DNA of 64,000 bases from Thermoplasmatota archaeon (lineage in GTDB: Archaea; Thermoplasmatota; Poseidoniia; Poseidoniales; Thalassarchaeaceae), in contig JAURCP010000004.1 of NCBI GenBank assembly GCA_030828405.1, positions 23,911 to 87,910 on the forward strand, written 5' to 3'. Made by a program: the position numbers and the translations under genes. Within the stretch, counting starts at the first letter, position 1; each line of letters begins with the position of its first letter. Shown here one piece after another: positions 61,010 to 64,000 of this stretch. The notes below the pieces were generated by a model, which saw only the letters and a program-made list of their open reading frames with translations, did not search any database and had not been told where the DNA came from.

Positions 61010-62353
61010 ATGTATCTAATTAGTGTCGAAGGAGGAGATGGTAGTGGAAAAGGTCTTGCGACTAAAGTGATAGCCGAAGTCCTTGAAAAAGAGTTTACAT
61101 TTACTTCTGTTGAAGTCACAGGAGAACCTAGAAGAGATCATCCGTTAGGGCGTCTTGCAATTAATTCAGTACGTACAAAAACAATGACTCCTGAGGGTGA
61201 AGCAGGATTATTTGCTGCAGATAGGGTCGATCACTCTCATGGTTGGATTTTACCCAGATTGGAGGAAGGAAGAGTAGTAGTTAGTGAAAGAAATGTTCAT
61301 TCTTCACTTGTTTATCAAGGTATTGTCGGTGGTTTAGGATTAGAAAAAGTATCTCATATGAATTCTGCGGCTTTAGTCCCTGATCTATGTGTTTGGGTAG
61401 ATTGTGATCCTGATTTAGCTCTGAATAGAATTAGGACAGGGACTCTTCGTGCTCACTCAGAAAAAGAAGAATATTTTGAGACTAGTTCTTTGCAAAAGAA
61501 AATTAGGTCAGGATATCATAGTTTACTTTCCGGGGAATTAGAAATGCCTATCCCATTTGACATGGGAGCAATCATAGGACCTGTATTAAATGAAGAGAGC
61601 GAAGAAGAATTCAGAAATAATTTGAGAATGAGAGTTAGGAGATTCCTGAACTCTAACCCTGATCCAATAAATGTTAAAGTAGAAATTGTAGAGCAAAATC
61701 TAATACGAAAATTGCTAATTAAAAGTAAAGGTCAGACCACTCTCGTTGGACTTGGCGTTGAACCGAATAATACTCGTGATGATTGGCTTAATGGTAAGAA
61801 ACCATGGCAAGTTCTGAAAAATGCTCAAAAACAACATGATGATATTTTATCTAATCCTGAGGGTGGTGTTTTCCCCTATGTGCCAAAGAGTGTCCTTTCT
61901 AATTCAATATCTTCTATAGTTGGGACATTATCAATAATGGCTAATGCTGATGTTGGAGAGCTACGTCATGCTCAGGGACCTATCAGAGCAGTTTCTGAAA
62001 GTCATTGCCATAAAATTATTAGATATCTAAATGATGATTTAGATTGGTTACACCAACATCGCTCGTTAATTGGAAGAGATACGGCTAGAAACCAGATTAA
62101 AGAACAAATCTTGCCATTTGGATATCTTTCGCTCGCAATTTGGCCTCTAAGGAAAGAAATTAAATCATGGTTAGAAAAAAATCCAAGTACCCATATTCGT
62201 TTTTGTATCGGTCAAATTATTAATTCAGGAAGATGTTCTGTAGCAGTTAATAGTTGTATTCAGAGAATCAAAATATTAGGTCCAGGTAATTCTTCTATCA
62301 AACCCCCTTTCGATGAAAAGGATTTAATTAAATGGTGGCAAGGGAAAAATTAG
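61010..62353 (+). CDS. tmk: Thymidylate kinase-like domain fused to an unknown C-terminal domain
   Basis: The N-terminal 215 residues follow dTMP kinase: VEGGDGSGKGLATKVIAE (P-loop, with Gly-Leu where Ser/Thr is usual after Lys), VTGEPRRDHPLGRLA, GLFAADRVDHSHGWILPRLE (the DR motif) and VVVSERNVHSSLVYQG, then VWVDCDPDLALNRI. Residues about 220-447 match nothing I know; they include RHAQGPIRAVSESHCHKIIR, a candidate signature with His and Cys, and a WLHQHRSLIGRD stretch. Kinase activity is likely but the altered P-loop needs caution. The gene is the last of the three-gene plus-strand unit begun by the cyclotransferase. Confidence 0.8.
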   Translation: MYLISVEGGDGSGKGLATKVIAEVLEKEFTFTSVEVTGEPRRDHPLGRLAINSVRTKTMTPEGEAGLFAADRVDHSHGWILPRLEEGRVVVSERNVHSSLVYQGIVGGLGLEKVSHMNSAALVPDLCVWVDCDPDLALNRIRTGTLRAHSEKEEYFETSSLQKKIRSGYHSLLSGELEMPIPFDMGAIIGPVLNEESEEEFRNNLRMRVRRFLNSNPDPINVKVEIVEQNLIRKLLIKSKGQTTLVGLGVEPNNTRDDWLNGKKPWQVLKNAQKQHDDILSNPEGGVFPYVPKSVLSNSISSIVGTLSIMANADVGELRHAQGPIRAVSESHCHKIIRYLNDDLDWLHQHRSLIGRDTARNQIKEQILPFGYLSLAIWPLRKEIKSWLEKNPSTHIRFCIGQIINSGRCSVAVNSCIQRIKILGPGNSSIKPPFDEKDLIKWWQGKN

Positions 62354-63099
62354 TCTTTGAATATCAACCTAGCATTTGCAGGAAGTTTAACTTGACTTGA
62401 GTCTGTAAAATCTTCTGTTTTTGAACTAATTGCAGCACAGAACCACCATGATAGTACAAATCCTGCTATGGTGCCTGTTATCAATCTGATAGGATTAGTT
62501 GACTCATAATTTGTTAATAGTTGATAAAAACCATCAAAACCTATTGGAACTGCTCCTATTGAAAGAAACAATATCATAGCAAGCATTCTTCTATCTTCAA
62601 CATATAATAATTTTATATTTTCATCTCTAAACACAGATAGAAAAGAGTCTCTAACAGTCCATCTATTCAAACCTTTAGATCTCCAAAACAATGCTCCCAT
62701 AAATAAACCTAGAAATAATCCTACATCTCTGACACAAACTGCTAATTGATTACCATTTATTTCCCAAGATCTCTCACTTTTTTGATGGCAATTTAGGTCT
62801 CCAAAAGAGTATACAAATGCTGCCACTGGATTTAGTTGAGTCCAACTAAAGTAACCGAATACTTCTTGGTTTTGTCCAATATCTTCATTCAGACCATTAT
62901 TTTGGTTCCCCCAAGATCCCCATCCGTCTTCAGTTGCATAGTCTATTCGATTTGCTCTACCGGAAAGTTCAGGTACCGAGTTCGTAACTAAGAAAACCGG
63001 AATTATAAATAAAAGAATCAAGTATACTCCTGTAATTGATGCAATAAGTTTCCCGACTCTCTCTTCCCGAGTCCTTTCCTCCCTTCCATTAGGTAACAT
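62350..63099 (-). CDS. DUF2085-like membrane protein
   Basis: Four or five membrane helices are predicted. The central segment has CHQKSERSWEINGNQLAVCV followed by RDVGLFLG, matching the CHQxPeRSFxxxGxQxxVCxRCxGxxxG signature of DUF2085, with Asp in place of the second CxR Cys. An Asn/Gly-rich extracellular loop lies between helices one and two (about 45-85). The role is unknown. It converges with tmk, overlapping by 4 bp. The start ATG at 63099 lacks a clear Shine-Dalgarno sequence. Confidence 0.7.
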   Translation of the reverse strand: MLPNGREERTREERVGKLIASITGVYLILLFIIPVFLVTNSVPELSGRANRIDYATEDGWGSWGNQNNGLNEDIGQNQEVFGYFSWTQLNPVAAFVYSFGDLNCHQKSERSWEINGNQLAVCVRDVGLFLGLFMGALFWRSKGLNRWTVRDSFLSVFRDENIKLLYVEDRRMLAMILFLSIGAVPIGFDGFYQLLTNYESTNPIRLITGTIAGFVLSWWFCAAISSKTEDFTDSSQVKLPANARLIFKD

Positions 63100-63150
63100 C
63101 TACAAAGTTACAGTTGAATAATGAATATAAACCATTTGAAATTATAATCC

Positions 63151-63288
63151 TTAATAAGTTGGAACTCCCTCACAGCATGCTTCAACAACTCTTCTACAAT
63201 TAGGGCATTCCATATGCTGTCTAACTGGTATTGCCGCTCCTGAGAAACCACAAATACAAGTTATTTCTTTACAATGGTCATAGTCCAC
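63151..63288 (-). CDS. Small zinc-ribbon-like protein (about 45 aa), start uncertain
   Basis: A short frame downstream of the SufD-like gene encodes DHCKEITCICGFSGAAIPVR and then QHMECPNCRRVVEACCEG, ending in VPTY. The CxC, CPNC and CC groups look like a zinc ribbon or a metal-binding knuckle, and codon choice is that of a real gene. No ATG precedes the Cys motifs; GTG at 63288 is the only standard start, while the frame stays open up to a stop at about 63321-63324. It may be read by coupling from the SufD-like gene. Function unknown. Confidence 0.5.
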   Translation of the reverse strand: MDYDHCKEITCICGFSGAAIPVRQHMECPNCRRVVEACCEGVPTY

Positions 63289-63322
63289 AAGAGGTCTACG
63301 GTAAATAGGTTCTAATTTGTTT

Positions 63323-64000
63323 CTATGTTGTTAGAGACTTTAATTCATCTTGTAAGTTCTCTGCTAACCACTGATGTAATGTTTCACTCCCCATTTCCGA
63401 GAGAGTAGTATTTAGAAAAGCCGCTATCAATGCATCTTTTGCATCATCCGGACTAAACCCTCTAGCTTCCAGATAGAATAGTTGCTCTTCGTCAACAGGT
63501 CCGTTAGCAGTTCCATGCCCACAACCAACAACATCATGCTCACTTACTTCTAGTTCTGGAATACTATCTGCTTCTGCTTTCTTTGAAAGTAATAGGTTAT
63601 GGAATAACTGACCTGCATCAGCACCTTTAGAGCCATCTGATATTCTTAACATACCAGTTCCTATTGTCTTACTATCCCCACCGCAAGCAGAATGCCAATC
63701 TAGTCTACTGTAAGTCTCTGGTGCCTCATGGTAAATCTCAATATGATGGTCAATATGCATCTTTTCTGCAGATAAGATTGATCCAAGAACTCTAAGATTA
63801 CTACCACTTTTATCCATCATATATCTTAAATCAGCCTTAGTTTTTTCTGAACCAGAACTGATACTTCCTGCTTTAACTTGAGAATCCTTACCAATATTAA
63901 TTGCATCAACTCTTAGTAAAGTCCCACTTTTCATTTGACCAACAACGACATCATTAATTATCGTTCCTTCACCAATGTTACCTTGACGCAAAAGTCCTAA
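63323..64000 (-). CDS. SufB/SufD-family iron-sulfur cluster assembly protein, C-terminal part (5' end cut)
   Basis: The frame is open to the window edge, so the N-terminal part lies outside. The sequence shows the parallel beta-helix of SufB/SufD (repeat-like SGTLLRVDAINIGKDSQVKA) and the C-terminal motif VVGCGHGTANGPVDEEQLFYLEARGFSPDDA, read in two parts: GCGHGTANGPVDEEQLFYLE is the SufD-type HGxTxGxxDEExxFYLxSRG signature. The protein acts in Fe-S cluster scaffold SufBCD. SufD is favoured over SufB, but with half the protein missing this is not certain. SufC and SufB are presumably beyond the edge. Confidence 0.85.
   Translation of the reverse strand, partial: LGLLRQGNIGEGTIINDVVVGQMKSGTLLRVDAINIGKDSQVKAGSISSGSEKTKADLRYMMDKSGSNLRVLGSILSAEKMHIDHHIEIYHEAPETYSRLDWHSACGGDSKTIGTGMLRISDGSKGADAGQLFHNLLLSKKAEADSIPELEVSEHDVVGCGHGTANGPVDEEQLFYLEARGFSPDDAKDALIAAFLNTTLSEMGSETLHQWLAENLQDELKSLTT

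Overview
The window looks like a chromosomal piece of a marine Group II euryarchaeote (Poseidoniales, probably the low-GC Thalassarchaeaceae/MGIIb side). The reasoning is as follows. The information-processing and lipid genes are archaeal: A-type ATP synthase, euryarchaeal RPA plus its partner, Orc1/Cdc6, aIF2-gamma, S6e, L10e, Dph2, DUF357, GGPP synthase and geranylgeranyl reductase. They are mixed with bacterial-type genes known from this lineage: gyrase A and B, MutS/MutL, an RNase PH and a class II HMG-CoA reductase. Many starts have GGTGA/GAGGTG Shine-Dalgarno sequences, the DNA is AT-rich, and coding density is very high with many ATGA/TTGA overlaps. The lineage assignment is inference from gene content; no phylogeny was run.

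Layout. 1-3304: an endonuclease IV-like TIM barrel, an uncharacterised protein, tRNA-Phe(GAA), and mog-rph. 3305-3543: a GC-rich stretch with nested inverted repeats, a candidate structured RNA, between mog and the RPA operon. 3544-8287: RPA large subunit, RPA-associated protein, a protein with SAP-like repeats and a degenerate porphobilinogen-deaminase-like protein. 8388-11216: isoprenoid lipid genes and a UbiE-like methyltransferase. 11353-19941: A-type ATP synthase operon H-I-K-E-C-F-A-B-D. 20030-25034: a site-2-protease homologue that has lost its zinc motif, ketopantoate reductase and L-aspartate oxidase. 25214-30767: smc-scpA-scpB. 30769-32061: class II HMG-CoA reductase.

32062-32424 is the longest non-coding stretch. 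It is extremely AT-rich and carries six GCGTTAA-type elements, two pairs of them spaced exactly 11 bp. It precedes a divergent AAA+/winged-helix protein whose Walker motifs are altered. An orthodox Orc1/Cdc6 lies about 4.5 kb further on, beyond DUF357, a PIN-domain protein, aIF2-gamma and S6e. I regard this as the best candidate for a replication origin or a dedicated operator array.

36877-41401: orc1/cdc6, dph2, a purine phosphoribosyltransferase, L10e and an EamA transporter. 41559-46212: mutS-mutL. 46214-53162: aroA, a DUF4105 protein, tRNA-Ser(GCT) and gyrB-gyrA, with a perfect inverted repeat just before gyrB. 53351-54157: aroD. 54154-61004: an export and cell-surface block with a PKD-domain metalloprotease, a glutaminyl-peptide cyclotransferase and two membrane proteins. 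61010-64000: a thymidylate kinase fused to an unknown domain, a DUF2085 membrane protein, a tiny zinc-ribbon ORF and the C-terminal part of a SufD-like protein cut by the window end.

Together the genes describe a surface-ocean heterotroph with archaeal membranes made through the mevalonate route, a rotary ATPase, negative supercoiling by gyrase, SMC-type chromosome organisation, and secreted proteolysis of organic matter.
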